The notes: generated from the letters alone by a model not told the origin. A stretch of 64,000 nt of DNA from an uncultured Bulleidia sp. (GCA_934754415.1 CAKVIS010000004.1:1-64000); one strand, 5' to 3'; shown: positions 24,232 to 34,170, numbered from the stretch's first letter. A program made the numbers and translations.

Positions 24232-26094
24232 TTACTGCTCCACTACCTGATCTTCAAAAGCTTCTAAAGTATCTCCCACTTTGATATCGTTATAATTTTC
24301 AATAGTGATACCACATTCGTAACCTGTAACTACTTCCTTGGCATCATCTTTAAATCTCTTCAGGGAACCTAACTTACCTGTATAGACAACAATACCTTCT
24401 CTGATTAATCTGACACCACAATGAGCTGTGAGTTTACCGTCAGTAACCATACAGCCGCCGATTGTCCCAATTTTAGAAACCTTATATGTTTCACGCACTT
24501 CTGCCTGTCCGATAACTACTTCTTCATATACTGGTTCCAGCATACCCTTCATGGCCAGTTCCATTTCTTCCGTAGCCTTATAGATAATGTTGTGTAAACG
24601 AATCTGTACACCGGCTTCTTCAGCTTTCTTACGAATATTTGCATCAGGACGTACATTAAAACCAATAATCATCGCTTTAGATGCATCAGCAAGCATAATA
24701 TCAGATTCACTGATAGCACCGGCTGTACTGTGAATAACGTTTACAGTAACACCCTTGACATCCAGTTTTTCAAGAGAACTCTTTACTGCTTCTGCAGAAC
24801 CCTGTACATCAGCCTTGATAATAACAGGAATTTCTTTGATTTCACCGGCATCAATCTGACTTGCAAGATCTTCTAAAGACATTGCACTTGTCTTACGTCT
24901 GTCTGCTTCAATCTTACGTCTCTTTCTTCTGTCAGCAACAGCACGTGCTTCTTTTTCATCTTCATAAGATCTGAAAAGATCACCTGCAGAAGGAACATCA
25001 TTCAGACCGATAATTTCTACAGGTCTGCTTGGACCGGCTTTCTTTAATTCTCTGCCGTTTTCATCTGTCATCTTACGAATCTTACCAAAGCAAGTACCTA
25101 CAACAACAGGATCTCCATGATGAAGAGTACCATTCTGAACTAACAATGTTGCAACAGGACCTCTTCCCTTATCCAGTTTTGCTTCAATAACTGTACCAGA
25201 AGCAATCTGTGACGGATTGGCTTTTAATTCCTTCACATCGGCAACAGTCAGAATAGTTTCTAATAAATCGTCGATACCATCACCTTTTTTAGCACTTGTG
25301 CGTACAAAGATTGTATCTCCACCCCATTCTTCAGGCATCAGATCATGATCAGCCATTTCCTGCATAACTCTGTCAGGATTTGCATCTGGTTTATCCATTT
25401 TGTTAACTGCAACAATAATTGGAACATCAGCAGCCTTGGCATGGTCAATAGCTTCCAGAGTCTGTGGCATTACACCATCATCTGCAGCTACAACAATAAT
25501 AGCAATATCCGTAACGGAAGCACCACGTGCTCTCATAGCGGTAAAAGCTTCATGGCCAGGAGTATCCAGGAAAGTAATCTTACGATCATTGATAGTTACC
25601 TGATATGCACCGATTGCCTGTGTAATACCACCAGCTTCACCGGCGGCAACCTTACTGGAACGAATCTTATCCAGTAAAGTTGTTTTACCATGGTCGACAT
25701 GACCCATGATAGTAACTATTGGCGGACGTTCCTGTAACAGTGACTCTGTACTGTCAAAATCAACTTCAAGAGAATCTTCTTCTCTTTCTTTCACTTTTGT
25801 AGCTTCAATGTCATAGCCGATACAAACCAGTTCTACTGTTTCATCATCCAGTGGAGAGTTGATGGTAACCATCTTACCTTCCATAAATAATGACTTAATA
25901 ATATCAGAAGCCTGTTTACCACACTTTTCTGCAAGTTCACCAACTGTAATACCATCGGCATACGTGATTTCATGCACTTCTACAGCCGGCTTATGTGCAT
26001 TGGAATGGAAAGACTGGTTATTCTTTGCTCCACCCTTTTTATTGGCTGGTTTACGTTTCCCATTTCCGTTTGTGTTACGTTTCTTATTCTGCAT
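24232..26094 (-). CDS. infB: Translation initiation factor IF-2
   Basis: GTPase that brings initiator tRNA to the 30S subunit. G-domain motifs: GHVDHGKTT (near residue 131), DTPGH, and NKMD. N2-type [18 protein letters not shown] precedes, and the C-terminal tRNA-binding domains end the protein. At 620 aa it is compact because the variable N-terminal region is only about 40 residues, basic and N/K-rich. SD AAGGAGG. In many Firmicutes ylxQ (L7Ae) lies between ylxR and infB; here only 84 nt separate them and no ylxQ is present. Confidence 0.96.
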   Translation of the reverse strand: MQNKKRNTNGNGKRKPANKKGGAKNNQSFHSNAHKPAVEVHEITYADGITVGELAEKCGKQASDIIKSLFMEGKMVTINSPLDDETVELVCIGYDIEATKVKEREEDSLEVDFDSTESLLQERPPIVTIMGHVDHGKTTLLDKIRSSKVAAGEAGGITQAIGAYQVTINDRKITFLDTPGHEAFTAMRARGASVTDIAIIVVAADDGVMPQTLEAIDHAKAADVPIIVAVNKMDKPDANPDRVMQEMADHDLMPEEWGGDTIFVRTSAKKGDGIDDLLETILTVADVKELKANPSQIASGTVIEAKLDKGRGPVATLLVQNGTLHHGDPVVVGTCFGKIRKMTDENGRELKKAGPSRPVEIIGLNDVPSAGDLFRSYEDEKEARAVADRRKRRKIEADRRKTSAMSLEDLASQIDAGEIKEIPVIIKADVQGSAEAVKSSLEKLDVKGVTVNVIHSTAGAISESDIMLADASKAMIIGFNVRPDANIRKKAEEAGVQIRLHNIIYKATEEMELAMKGMLEPVYEEVVIGQAEVRETYKVSKIGTIGGCMVTDGKLTAHCGVRLIREGIVVYTGKLGSLKRFKDDAKEVVTGYECGITIENYNDIKVGDTLEAFEDQVVEQ

Positions 26095-26178
26095 ATGTAC
26101 CTCCTTCTTATTCTACATGCGGATACAATCCGCTAAACTTTCTATATATGTCCACTTCCTTTCAGAATCGTATAGAAA

Positions 26179-26436
26179 TTATGCAATGTGTTTCAAAATA
26201 TCCTCATAAACTTCGTCAGGGATATCTGTTTCTAATGCTCTTTTCAAAGCACCATTCTTCTTTGCAAGTTTTACAGCTTCAGGATCTTTCTTTAAGTAAG
26301 CTCCATGACCGTTTAACTTGCCTGTGGTATCCACCTGGATATTACCGTCGGTAGTACGAACAATACGTAATAATTCTTTCTTAGGGAAAGACTCGTTTGT
26401 AGCTACACAACGACGCATTGGAATCTTTTTAGGCAT
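26179..26436 (-). CDS. ylxR: YlxR/RnpM family RNA-binding protein
   Basis: Protein of 85 aa of the YlxR (DUF448) family, known in Bacillus subtilis as RnpM, a modulator of RNase P. Conserved features: PMRRCVATNESFPKKELLRI at the N terminus and the GHGAYLKKD loop, with the ALKR segment. It starts 2 nt after the nusA stop with GAGGA as SD. The RNase P RNA gene is also in this window (60.6 kb). Confidence 0.92.
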   Translation of the reverse strand: MPKKIPMRRCVATNESFPKKELLRIVRTTDGNIQVDTTGKLNGHGAYLKKDPEAVKLAKKNGALKRALETDIPDEVYEDILKHIA

Positions 26437-26438
26437 TT

Positions 26439-28313
26439 TTAATCCTCATCATCATAGTAGTCATCGTATTCATCATCATAATCATCATCGATGCCTAACT
26501 CTCTGTCTTCATCTGCCTGTCTCTGAGCTTCGATTTCTTCTAATTCTTCTTCAGTATACAGCGGCTTGTTATCCTGCTGAGAAAGCTTAGCTTTAATCTG
26601 TTTTTCCAGTTCTTTGTTATCTACTCTGTAGTTATCTTCGGAATCTGTCTTCTTCTTTCTCTTTGGCTTGTAATCATTCTTTGGCTTGGATGTAGTATCC
26701 GTTAGTTTTTCAAATCTGGATACGTATGTGTTCTTTTCAGCCATTTCTTCCAGATTTGCATGTTTACGTTTTGCAGATGTGACATTCTCTTCCATAGTTT
26801 CTTCTTTTGGTTCTTCCTCTTGTTCTGTTTCTTCCACAACAGTTTCTTCAACTGGTACGTTTACTTCTTCTACTACAGGTTCTTCAGTTTCTACAACTTC
26901 TTCCTGTTCAGGTTCATTCTGTTCAAAAGCAATATCATTAGCAATTCTGTCAGACATAGCTTCCTGCATTTCTTCAGGAATAAATCCTTCTTCTTCAATT
27001 TCTACATTAGAATTAAGTGCCTGACGTTTTGCTTCAAGTGTTGCAAGCTGTTCCTGACGTTTGATTTCTTCAGCCTTTTCCATCTTAGCAACATGTTTCT
27101 TTTCTACTTCTTTTAAGTATTCCGCATGCTGTGCTTCAGCTTCCTGAAGTAATGTTTCATAATCTACACCAGCTTCTTCAAGCTGCTCACGTGTCTTAAT
27201 ATCAATCTTATATCCTGTCAGCTTGTTAGCAAGAAGAGAGTTCTGACCTTTCTTACCAATAGCAAGAGAAACCTGATCTTCACTGACAACTACAATCAAA
27301 GATTTGCTCTCTTTGTCATTTGGAAGAACTGCCTGAATTTCTGCAGGCGCCAAGGCATTCTTAACAAGTTCAGAAATATCATCGCTCCATTCAAAGATAT
27401 CAATCTTTTCATTTCTTAATTCAGCAGTGATACCTTTAACTCTTTGACCGTTAGGACCAATACAGGAACCAATGGCATCTACATCAGGATTTCTGCTTAA
27501 AACTGCCATCTTAGTTCTCTTACCAGGATCTCTTGCAAGAGCTTTGATAATAACTTCACCTTTGGCAATTTCAGGTACGTCTCTTTCAAATAATCTCTTA
27601 ACGAAATAATCACATGTTCTGGATAACTGAATACTGATCTGATTGCTTCCTTTTTTATCCTTTTTACCTTCTTTTACATGATCCTGAGGTCCAACAACAT
27701 CAGTAATAACTACACGAATTGGTTCACCCTCCCTGAAGCTTTCTCTGCGGATTCTTCCTTCAGGTCCATCCAGAGGAATTAACTGAGAAGCAGGTAATAC
27801 AGCAATAGTACCATCTTCAAGCTTTACTAAGATAGATCTGTCTTTAACGGATTCCACAGTACCCGTGACCATATCATCCAGCTGTACAATGTATTTGTTA
27901 TAAACAGCCTGTTTTTTGGATTCGGATGTCTTCTGACGAATAATGTTTTTAGCAACAGAAGCACTGGAACGTGAGAATAATTCAAAAGTATCGATATCGA
28001 TTTTTTTGGAAACAGTTCCGCCTACTACTGCAGTTCTGTCAAGAACTCGTGCGTTTTCAACTCCCATTTCAAACTCATCATCCTGTACATCGTCATCACT
28101 TGCAAGTACCTGATATCTCTGAAACAGATCAATGGTTTTCTTTTTATCATTGAAAACAGCATATACATCCATATCATCAATACCAGCTTCTTTTTTATAT
28201 GCCTTAGAGATAGCTTCACAGATGATTTCTTTCAGTTCTTCCTGTGTAACACTGAACTGTTCTTCAATATCTCCAAAAGCAGCCAGCATCTTTTTAAAAT
28301 TCTTTGATTCCAT
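26439..28313 (-). CDS. nusA: Transcription termination/antitermination factor NusA with long acidic C-terminal extension
   Basis: NusA modulates RNA polymerase pausing and termination. Residues about 1-135 are the polymerase-binding domain, about 136-205 S1, and about 210-350 two KH domains (motifs IGSCIGPNGQRVKGI and VSLAIGKKGQNSLLANKLTG). Bacillus-type NusA ends near residue 370; this one continues for about 250 residues: a charged helical stretch, then glutamate-rich repeats and a final Asp/Tyr/Glu tail (DDYDDEYDDYYDDED). The extension lacks any recognised domain and is likely disordered. Starts 12 nt after rimP with a good SD. Confidence 0.95.
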   Translation of the reverse strand: MESKNFKKMLAAFGDIEEQFSVTQEELKEIICEAISKAYKKEAGIDDMDVYAVFNDKKKTIDLFQRYQVLASDDDVQDDEFEMGVENARVLDRTAVVGGTVSKKIDIDTFELFSRSSASVAKNIIRQKTSESKKQAVYNKYIVQLDDMVTGTVESVKDRSILVKLEDGTIAVLPASQLIPLDGPEGRIRRESFREGEPIRVVITDVVGPQDHVKEGKKDKKGSNQISIQLSRTCDYFVKRLFERDVPEIAKGEVIIKALARDPGKRTKMAVLSRNPDVDAIGSCIGPNGQRVKGITAELRNEKIDIFEWSDDISELVKNALAPAEIQAVLPNDKESKSLIVVVSEDQVSLAIGKKGQNSLLANKLTGYKIDIKTREQLEEAGVDYETLLQEAEAQHAEYLKEVEKKHVAKMEKAEEIKRQEQLATLEAKRQALNSNVEIEEEGFIPEEMQEAMSDRIANDIAFEQNEPEQEEVVETEEPVVEEVNVPVEETVVEETEQEEEPKEETMEENVTSAKRKHANLEEMAEKNTYVSRFEKLTDTTSKPKNDYKPKRKKKTDSEDNYRVDNKELEKQIKAKLSQQDNKPLYTEEELEEIEAQRQADEDRELGIDDDYDDEYDDYYDDED

Positions 28314-28324
28314 ATTGTTTCTCC

Positions 28325-28786
28325 TTAAAACTTCACCGCATAACGGATAAATGCAATATTTTCCTTAGCAAACTCAACTTTACGTGTGACTGCCTTATCT
28401 CTATATGCAAGAGTAATCACACCGTCTTTCACTTCCAGGATTTCTCCCGTGAATTCATTCATGTTTTTAACCGGTTCATGCAGCTGTACAAAAACATATG
28501 CGTTCTGCATGGTATCTAATTCATTCAGATCTTTAATTTCTCTTTCTGCACCTGGAGAACATACCTCTAGTGTATATTCATTTGTAAACAAATTCGTTGA
28601 ATCCAACAATTCTCCGATTTTCTCACTTTCCTGAGCACATGTGTCAAGATCCATGGTTCCATCTTCATGCATGATGGACACCTGTAGAGTTTTTTCATTG
28701 CTCAACCATTCGACATCATACAAAGTAATGCCGTCTTCTTTTAAGACAGGTTCGAGCAATTCTTTTAATTTTTGAATATCTGCCAT
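28325..28786 (-). CDS. rimP: Ribosome maturation factor RimP
   Basis: 16S/30S assembly factor, 153 aa. Conserved LEPVLKEDGITLYDVEWL, a central LDTCAQESEKIGELLDS, and the typical YTLEVCSPGAEREIKDLNEL segment. Start at 28786 because GGAGGGAT precedes that ATG; the five codons upstream include the SD. First gene of the rimP-nusA-ylxR-infB-rbfA operon, with a promoter at 28841-28869. Confidence 0.94.
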   Translation of the reverse strand: MADIQKLKELLEPVLKEDGITLYDVEWLSNEKTLQVSIMHEDGTMDLDTCAQESEKIGELLDSTNLFTNEYTLEVCSPGAEREIKDLNELDTMQNAYVFVQLHEPVKNMNEFTGEILEVKDGVITLAYRDKAVTRKVEFAKENIAFIRYAVKF

Positions 28787-28806
28787 ATCCCTCCGCAACA
28801 ATAATG

Positions 28807-28828
28807 AAGGAGTGCTCTCGCACTCCTT
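28807..28828 (-). other. 5'-proximal hairpin in the rimP-nusA leader
   Basis: Perfect 9-bp stem AAGGAGTGC/GCACTCCTT closed by a GAGA (GNRA) tetraloop. It starts about 6 nt from the predicted transcription start and ends 20 nt before rimP. There is no T-run on the minus strand, so it is more likely an mRNA 5'-end structure than a terminator of glpK. Confidence 0.6.
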
Positions 28829-28840
28829 ATCTTCAATAAA

Positions 28841-28869
28841 ATAATACTATTTTTCAGTATAGATGACAA
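28841..28869 (-). promoter_or_regulatory. Promoter of the rimP-nusA-infB operon
   Basis: -35 TTGTCA (28864-28869), 17-nt spacer, -10 TATTAT (28841-28846). Located between glpK and rimP. Confidence 0.7.
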
Positions 28870-28906
28870 GTGTAAATGCTAGAATTTGCTCAGAAAACAA
28901 TGGTTT

Positions 28907-30400
28907 TTATTCATTTGTAAATACTCTTGCTGCCTGTACAGCCTTTTTCCATTGTGCATATCTGTTTTCAACAATGTCGGCCTGTTCTTTCACACAATAA
29001 GAGGTCATTCCTTCATTGTCTTTCATCAAATCCTCCAAAGACCAGATACCTGCACCAATACCTGCAAGATATGCAGCACCAAGAGAAGTGCTTTCTATAT
29101 TGGCAGGCCTGTGGATACCACACTGTAAAAGGTCGCACTGAAACTGCATCAGATAATCATTCATGCTGGCACCGCCGTCTACTTTCAGATAAGAAATCTT
29201 TCTTCCTGTATCCTGTTCCATAGCGACAAGTACATCTTTGGTCTGATAAGCCAGAGATTCAAGACATGCCTTGGTAATATCCTGCTGAGTGGTACCTCTT
29301 GTAATACCAAAAATTGCTCCTCTGCATTTATCATCCCAGTATGGTGCACCAAGGCCTGTAAATGCAGGTACCATAATAACACCGCTGTTGGCATCAGCCT
29401 GTTCTGCATATTCCTGTGACATACTGGCTTTAGGGAAGAACTGCATCTGGTCTCTCAACCATTGAATGGCACTTCCAGCAACAAAGACAGAGCCTTCAAG
29501 AGCATAGTACACCTGATGATTTAAAGACCAGGCAATGGTTGTCACAAGCCCGTGTTCACTGGTTTTAGCCTCTGTACCTGTATTCATCAGCAGGAAACAT
29601 CCTGTACCATACGTATTCTTTGCCTGCCCTTCCTTAAAACATTTTAAACCGAATAAAGAAGCCTGCTGATCACCGGCAACCCCGGTAATTGGGACACTTT
29701 GACCAAAGAAATGATATGGAGCCGTATAGGTAAATACACCAGCATTTTCTTTAACTTCCGGCAACATATGCATTGGTATATCCAGCATTTTACACAGCTC
29801 AGCATCCCATTGTTTTTCATGAATGTTGAATAACATGGTTCTTGCTGCATTGGAAAAATCCGTCACATGGTCTTTTTTTCCTGAGAAACAGTACATTATC
29901 CAACTGTCAATGGTACCTGCAAGTAATTCACCATTTTCTGCACGTTGCTGTCCATTGTCCACATGGTCCAAAATCCATCTTATTTTCGTAGCGGAAAAAT
30001 AAGGATCAATAGTCAAACCAGTTTTTTTTCGAACAGTCTCCTCTAATCCATTTTTCTTTAACTCATCACATAGTTCTGCGGTCTGACGTGATTGCCATAC
30101 AATAGCATTGGCAACTGGTAATCCAGTCTGTTTATCCCACACCACAGCAGTTTCACGTTGGTTTGTAATTCCAATAGCTTTTACGCATTCCGGAGAAACG
30201 TGACTGTTTTGAAGGCATGAAGAAATACAGGATAATACGGATAACCAAATCTCGTTTGCATCATGTTCCACCCATCCTGGATGCCTGAATATCTGCGTAA
30301 ATTCTTTTTGTGCACTTGAAACCACATGAGCTTTTTCATCAAACAGAATTGCTCTGGATGAAGTAGTTCCCTGGTCAATTGCTAATATGTATTGTTGCAT
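28907..30400 (-). CDS. glpK: Glycerol kinase
   Basis: Phosphorylates glycerol to glycerol-3-phosphate. FGGY-family motifs: [17 protein letters not shown] at the N terminus and [13 protein letters not shown] in the ATPase core; 497 aa is standard. The segment YHFFGQ contains the His that HPr phosphorylates in Gram-positive GlpK, so PTS control is likely. Start 30400 is set by GGAGG 6 nt upstream. It appears monocistronic; no glpF or glpD is adjacent. Confidence 0.96.
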   Translation of the reverse strand: MQQYILAIDQGTTSSRAILFDEKAHVVSSAQKEFTQIFRHPGWVEHDANEIWLSVLSCISSCLQNSHVSPECVKAIGITNQRETAVVWDKQTGLPVANAIVWQSRQTAELCDELKKNGLEETVRKKTGLTIDPYFSATKIRWILDHVDNGQQRAENGELLAGTIDSWIMYCFSGKKDHVTDFSNAARTMLFNIHEKQWDAELCKMLDIPMHMLPEVKENAGVFTYTAPYHFFGQSVPITGVAGDQQASLFGLKCFKEGQAKNTYGTGCFLLMNTGTEAKTSEHGLVTTIAWSLNHQVYYALEGSVFVAGSAIQWLRDQMQFFPKASMSQEYAEQADANSGVIMVPAFTGLGAPYWDDKCRGAIFGITRGTTQQDITKACLESLAYQTKDVLVAMEQDTGRKISYLKVDGGASMNDYLMQFQCDLLQCGIHRPANIESTSLGAAYLAGIGAGIWSLEDLMKDNEGMTSYCVKEQADIVENRYAQWKKAVQAARVFTNE

Positions 30401-30471
30401 AATTATCCTCCAGCAAATGAAATACAATCTCTGAAATCATTATCATATATTCAAGACAACACTTCAATACC

Positions 30472-30502
30472 AAAAAGAGAAGAAGTACCAGCCTTCTTCT
30501 CT
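30472..30502 (-). terminator. Terminator of ppdK
   Basis: Minus strand: stem AGAGAAGAAG/CTTCTTCTCT (10 bp) followed by TTTTT, 11 nt after the ppdK stop. Confidence 0.9.
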
Positions 30503-30512
30503 GAAATGTTTC

Positions 30513-33155
30513 TTATTTAGAATTTTTAATAGCTGCCTGTGCAGCAGCAAGTCTTGCAATAGGAACTCTGTATGGAGAGCAACTTACATAAGTTAAGCCA
30601 ACTCTGTGGAAGAATTCGATAGAAGCAGGGTCACCACCATGTTCGCCACATACACCTAAATGGATATCAGGACGAGTAGCTTTACCAGCATCAGCAGCCA
30701 TCTTAATCAGCTGACCAACACCATCCTGATCAACGTGAGCGAATGGATCACTTTCATAAATGTGCTTGTCATAGTAATCACCTAAGAACTTACCTGCATC
30801 ATCTCTGGAGAAACCAAATGTCATCTGAGTAAGGTCATTTGTTCCGAATGAGAAGAACTGAGCTGTTTCAGCAATCTTGCCTGCAAGTAATGCAGCACGA
30901 GGAATTTCAATCATTGTACCAACTTTGTAGTCCATGGAAATACCAGATTCTGCAATCACTTTATCTGCAGTAGTCTTAACAATATTAGCTACATATTCTA
31001 ATTCTTTTGGTTCTCCAACAAGTGGTATCATGATTTCAGGAACAAGGTTCCATCCTGGATGAGCTTTATTGACATCGATTGCAGCATGGATAATAGCTCT
31101 TGCCTGCATTTCACCGATTTCAGGATATGTTACAGCAAGACGGCATCCTCTGTGACCCATCATAGGGTTGAATTCCTTGAGGTTTTCAGCAGCTGCTTCA
31201 ACATCTTCTACTGTAATACCAAGACTTTCAGCAACGTCTTTAGCTTCAGCTTCTGTCTTAGGTAAGAATTCATGCAGAGGTGGATCCAGTAAACGAATAG
31301 TAACGGATCTGCCTTCCATTGCTTCAAAAATACCTTTGAAGTCTTCTACCTGATATGGCTCCAAAGCATCTAATGCAACTTTACGCTGATCAGCATTCTG
31401 AGCTACGCATAACATACGGATAGCCTTAATTCTTTCAGCAGAATTGAAGAACATATGTTCTGTACGAACAAGACCAACACCTTCAGCACCGAATTCAACA
31501 GCACGTCTTGCATCTGCAGGTGTATCTGCATTTGTTCTGATCTTTAAAGTACGACGTTCATCAGCCCATTTCATGAATGTAGCAAAGTTTCCGGAAATAG
31601 TAGCAGGAACTGTCTTAACTTCTCCACGGTATACATTACCTGTAGATCCATCTACAGAAATAACATCGCCTTCCTTGAATACTTCACCATTTACAGTAAA
31701 TGTCTTTTCTGTTTCATTAACTTTAATGTCACCGCAACCAGATACACAGCATGCACCCATACCACGTGCAACTACTGCAGCGTGAGATGTCATACCACCA
31801 CGTACTGTAACGATTGCCTGAGCAGCAGCCATACCCTTAATATCTTCAGGAGATGTTTCCAGTCTTACCAGAACAACTTTTCTGCCTTCTTCTGCAGCCT
31901 TTTCAGCATCTTCCGCTGTAAAGACTACACCACCTGCACCAGCACCCGGAGCAGCTGCAAGACCAGTAGCAATCACATCATCATGTTTAGCTTTCAGATC
32001 ATCTTTATCAAACTGTGGATGTAACAGATCATCCAACTGTTTTGGTTCAACCATCATTAATGCCTGATCAACAGTTACAAGACCTTCCTCAACCATATCA
32101 ACAGCAACTTTTAATGCAGCATTAGCAGTACGCTTACCGTTACGTGTCTGTAACATGAAGAGCTTACCATGTTCGATTGTAAATTCCATATCCTGCATAT
32201 CATGGTAATGTTTTTCAAGAATATCAGCTACACGTGCAAATTCATTAAATGCTTCAGGCATAGTCTTTTCAAGATCCGCAATTGGAGATGGTGTACGAAT
32301 ACCCGCAACAACGTCTTCACCCTGAGCATTCATTAAGAATTCACCAAATAACTTATTTTCACCTGTTGCAGGGTTACGTGTAAAGGCAACACCTGTACCA
32401 CAGTCATTACCCATATTGCCGAATACCATTTCCATAACGTTAACAGCTGTTCCCCAACTATCAGGAATATCATTCATCTTACGATAGTAAATAGCACGTT
32501 CATTGTTCCAGGAACGGAATACAGCCATAATAGCACGTTCCAACTGAGTATGTGGATCCTGTGGGAAATCTTCATTCAGGTTTTCCTTATAGAATTCCTT
32601 GAAGCGTGCTGTCATTTCTACCATATCTTCCGCATCAAGATCAATATCCAGTTTTACACACTTCTTTTCCTTGATTTCATCAATGATGTCTTCAAATTTT
32701 GCCTTGCTTAATCCCATAACTACATCAGAGAACATCTGGATAAAACGACGGTAAGAATCATAAGCGAATCTCTTATTACCGGATTTATTTTCTACAACCT
32801 TAACTACTTCATCATTCATACCAAGGTTAAGAATAGTATCCATCATACCAGGCATAGATGCACGTGCACCGGAACGAACAGATACTAATAAAGGATTTTC
32901 TGTATCACCCAGTTTCTTACCTGTTTCTTTTTCCAGCCAGCTGACGTGTTCATCAATCTGAGCCTGGATATCATCATTAATCTTTTTTCCATCTTCATAA
33001 TACTGGATACAAGCTTCAGTTGTAATAGTGAAGCCTTCTGGAACAGGAAGTCCCAGAGATTTCATCTCTGAAAGGTTAGCTCCCTTTCCACCTAAAAGTT
33101 CGCGCATATCTGCGTTTCCTTCTACAAACTTATAAACATATTTTTTTTCAGACAT
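30513..33155 (-). CDS. ppdK: Pyruvate, phosphate dikinase
   Basis: Reversibly interconverts pyruvate + ATP + Pi and PEP + AMP + PPi, replacing or complementing pyruvate kinase. ATP-grasp domain begins FVEGNADMRELLGGKGANL; the swivelling domain has the phospho-His loop GGMTSHAAVVARGMG; the PEP/pyruvate TIM barrel ends with the catalytic Cys in LGVCGEHGGDP. The 880 aa length is typical. SD AGGAGG. A perfect cre site inside its promoter predicts CcpA repression by preferred sugars. A PPDK regulatory protein gene is not seen here. Confidence 0.97.
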   Translation of the reverse strand: MSEKKYVYKFVEGNADMRELLGGKGANLSEMKSLGLPVPEGFTITTEACIQYYEDGKKINDDIQAQIDEHVSWLEKETGKKLGDTENPLLVSVRSGARASMPGMMDTILNLGMNDEVVKVVENKSGNKRFAYDSYRRFIQMFSDVVMGLSKAKFEDIIDEIKEKKCVKLDIDLDAEDMVEMTARFKEFYKENLNEDFPQDPHTQLERAIMAVFRSWNNERAIYYRKMNDIPDSWGTAVNVMEMVFGNMGNDCGTGVAFTRNPATGENKLFGEFLMNAQGEDVVAGIRTPSPIADLEKTMPEAFNEFARVADILEKHYHDMQDMEFTIEHGKLFMLQTRNGKRTANAALKVAVDMVEEGLVTVDQALMMVEPKQLDDLLHPQFDKDDLKAKHDDVIATGLAAAPGAGAGGVVFTAEDAEKAAEEGRKVVLVRLETSPEDIKGMAAAQAIVTVRGGMTSHAAVVARGMGACCVSGCGDIKVNETEKTFTVNGEVFKEGDVISVDGSTGNVYRGEVKTVPATISGNFATFMKWADERRTLKIRTNADTPADARRAVEFGAEGVGLVRTEHMFFNSAERIKAIRMLCVAQNADQRKVALDALEPYQVEDFKGIFEAMEGRSVTIRLLDPPLHEFLPKTEAEAKDVAESLGITVEDVEAAAENLKEFNPMMGHRGCRLAVTYPEIGEMQARAIIHAAIDVNKAHPGWNLVPEIMIPLVGEPKELEYVANIVKTTADKVIAESGISMDYKVGTMIEIPRAALLAGKIAETAQFFSFGTNDLTQMTFGFSRDDAGKFLGDYYDKHIYESDPFAHVDQDGVGQLIKMAADAGKATRPDIHLGVCGEHGGDPASIEFFHRVGLTYVSCSPYRVPIARLAAAQAAIKNSK

Positions 33156-33179
33156 ATTGCCTCCTAATTTGTTACACCT

Positions 33180-33208
33180 ATTATATGACAGCGCTTACAA
33201 TTTCTCAA
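33180..33208 (-). promoter_or_regulatory. ppdK promoter
   Basis: -35 TTGAGA (33203-33208), 17-nt spacer, -10 TATAAT (33180-33185). The spacer contains a cre site. Confidence 0.85.
33186..33199 (-). promoter_or_regulatory. CcpA cre site in the ppdK promoter
   Basis: TGTAAGCGCTGTCA matches the cre consensus TGWAANCGNTNWCA at every defined position and lies between the -35 and -10 boxes, where CcpA binding would block RNA polymerase. Confidence 0.8.
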
Positions 33209-33212
33209 CCAA

Positions 33213-33245
33213 TAAAAAAAGAATGACGTACTTCCGCCATTCTTA
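33213..33245 (-). terminator. Terminator of the alpha/beta hydrolase-like gene
   Basis: Minus strand: stem AAGAATG/CATTCTT extended by CG pairs across a mismatch, followed by seven T. It overlaps the stop codon at 33243. Confidence 0.8.
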
Positions 33246-34148
33246 GTGATTAGAATCCAAAAATTGAAATACACCACCGAAATAATCTTTTTCTGCTTCC
33301 TGTAAGGTCATCAGTGTTCTTTCAGCTCCATAAGCATAGAAATTATCAAATAACATGCTCTCAGGGAGGAAGGAATCTTCATTACCATGTATAAACAGCA
33401 TTGGAATCTGAGCCTGCTGTAATTGTCTGTGAGTACTTACATCATAAATAGAGAAATGTAAAAACTGCTTTACCATTAAATTTAAAGCAGGCAATATAAC
33501 ATTACCATCAATCTTTAATGCATCCGTTAAAGCAAGTCTTAACAGATCTTTAATTTCTGTAAAGCCACCTTCTTCCACTGCACATTTTACCTGTGATGGA
33601 AGATAATCACCTGCTGCATTCATAACTGCATTTGCACCGATACCTGTACCAAACAGGGAAATGGAAGCGTCCGGATCTGCATTGATAATGAAATTTATCC
33701 AGCTGATAACATCATAATGTTCACTCCATCCAAGTGTGGTATATTTACCCTCACTCTTTCCAAAGCCTCTGGAATCAATAGTCAGAATATTATATCCGGC
33801 ATGATCGAATTCATACAAATATTCTGTAAGATTCTTGGAATGCTTGCCAGGTCCATATGCAAGTAATATCCATTGATGACTGTCCTCGTGATTTCTCATG
33901 CTCAGACCATGAAGTTTTAAACCATCATAAGAGGTAATATATTCATCATGTGTTACAGAATGATGATACCATTCTGTCATTTCTCCATCTTTAAAGATAA
34001 AATGTTCTGGATCTGTATAAAATCTGGAATTCTTAGTTTGAAAAATTTCTTTAAAAGCATATGCAGTCACACCAGCATAGCTTACAGCTGCTGTAGCCGC
34101 AAGGGTTCCTGTAATTTTCAGCAACGTATGATTTTTCTTTTCTGCCAT
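33243..34148 (-). CDS. Membrane-anchored alpha/beta hydrolase-fold protein, catalytic residues missing
   Basis: Protein of 301 aa: an N-terminal hydrophobic anchor (GTLAATAAVSYAGVTAYAF), then a COG1073-like alpha/beta hydrolase core with HQWILLAYGPGKHSKN, ILTIDSRGFGKSEGKYTTLG and LFIHGNEDSFLPE. The nucleophile elbow, normally GxSxG, reads GTGIG, so Ser is Gly. The region where the catalytic His is expected reads LQEAEKDYF. Only the Asp position survives, so it is probably not a serine hydrolase. SD GGAG lies 7 nt before the chosen ATG (34148). Monocistronic with its own promoter and terminator. Confidence 0.75.
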   Translation of the reverse strand: MAEKKNHTLLKITGTLAATAAVSYAGVTAYAFKEIFQTKNSRFYTDPEHFIFKDGEMTEWYHHSVTHDEYITSYDGLKLHGLSMRNHEDSHQWILLAYGPGKHSKNLTEYLYEFDHAGYNILTIDSRGFGKSEGKYTTLGWSEHYDVISWINFIINADPDASISLFGTGIGANAVMNAAGDYLPSQVKCAVEEGGFTEIKDLLRLALTDALKIDGNVILPALNLMVKQFLHFSIYDVSTHRQLQQAQIPMLFIHGNEDSFLPESMLFDNFYAYGAERTLMTLQEAEKDYFGGVFQFLDSNH

Positions 34149-34170
34149 AAACATGCTCCTTTGAATAGTA

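Noticed and set aside
26686..27116. Plus-strand Ser/Thr- and Phe-rich frames opposite the nusA tail
   Set aside because: They are complements of the Glu-rich repeats; low-complexity artefacts.
28807..28828. glpK terminator
   Set aside because: The hairpin lies downstream of a convincing rimP promoter and lacks a T-run, so a leader structure fits better.
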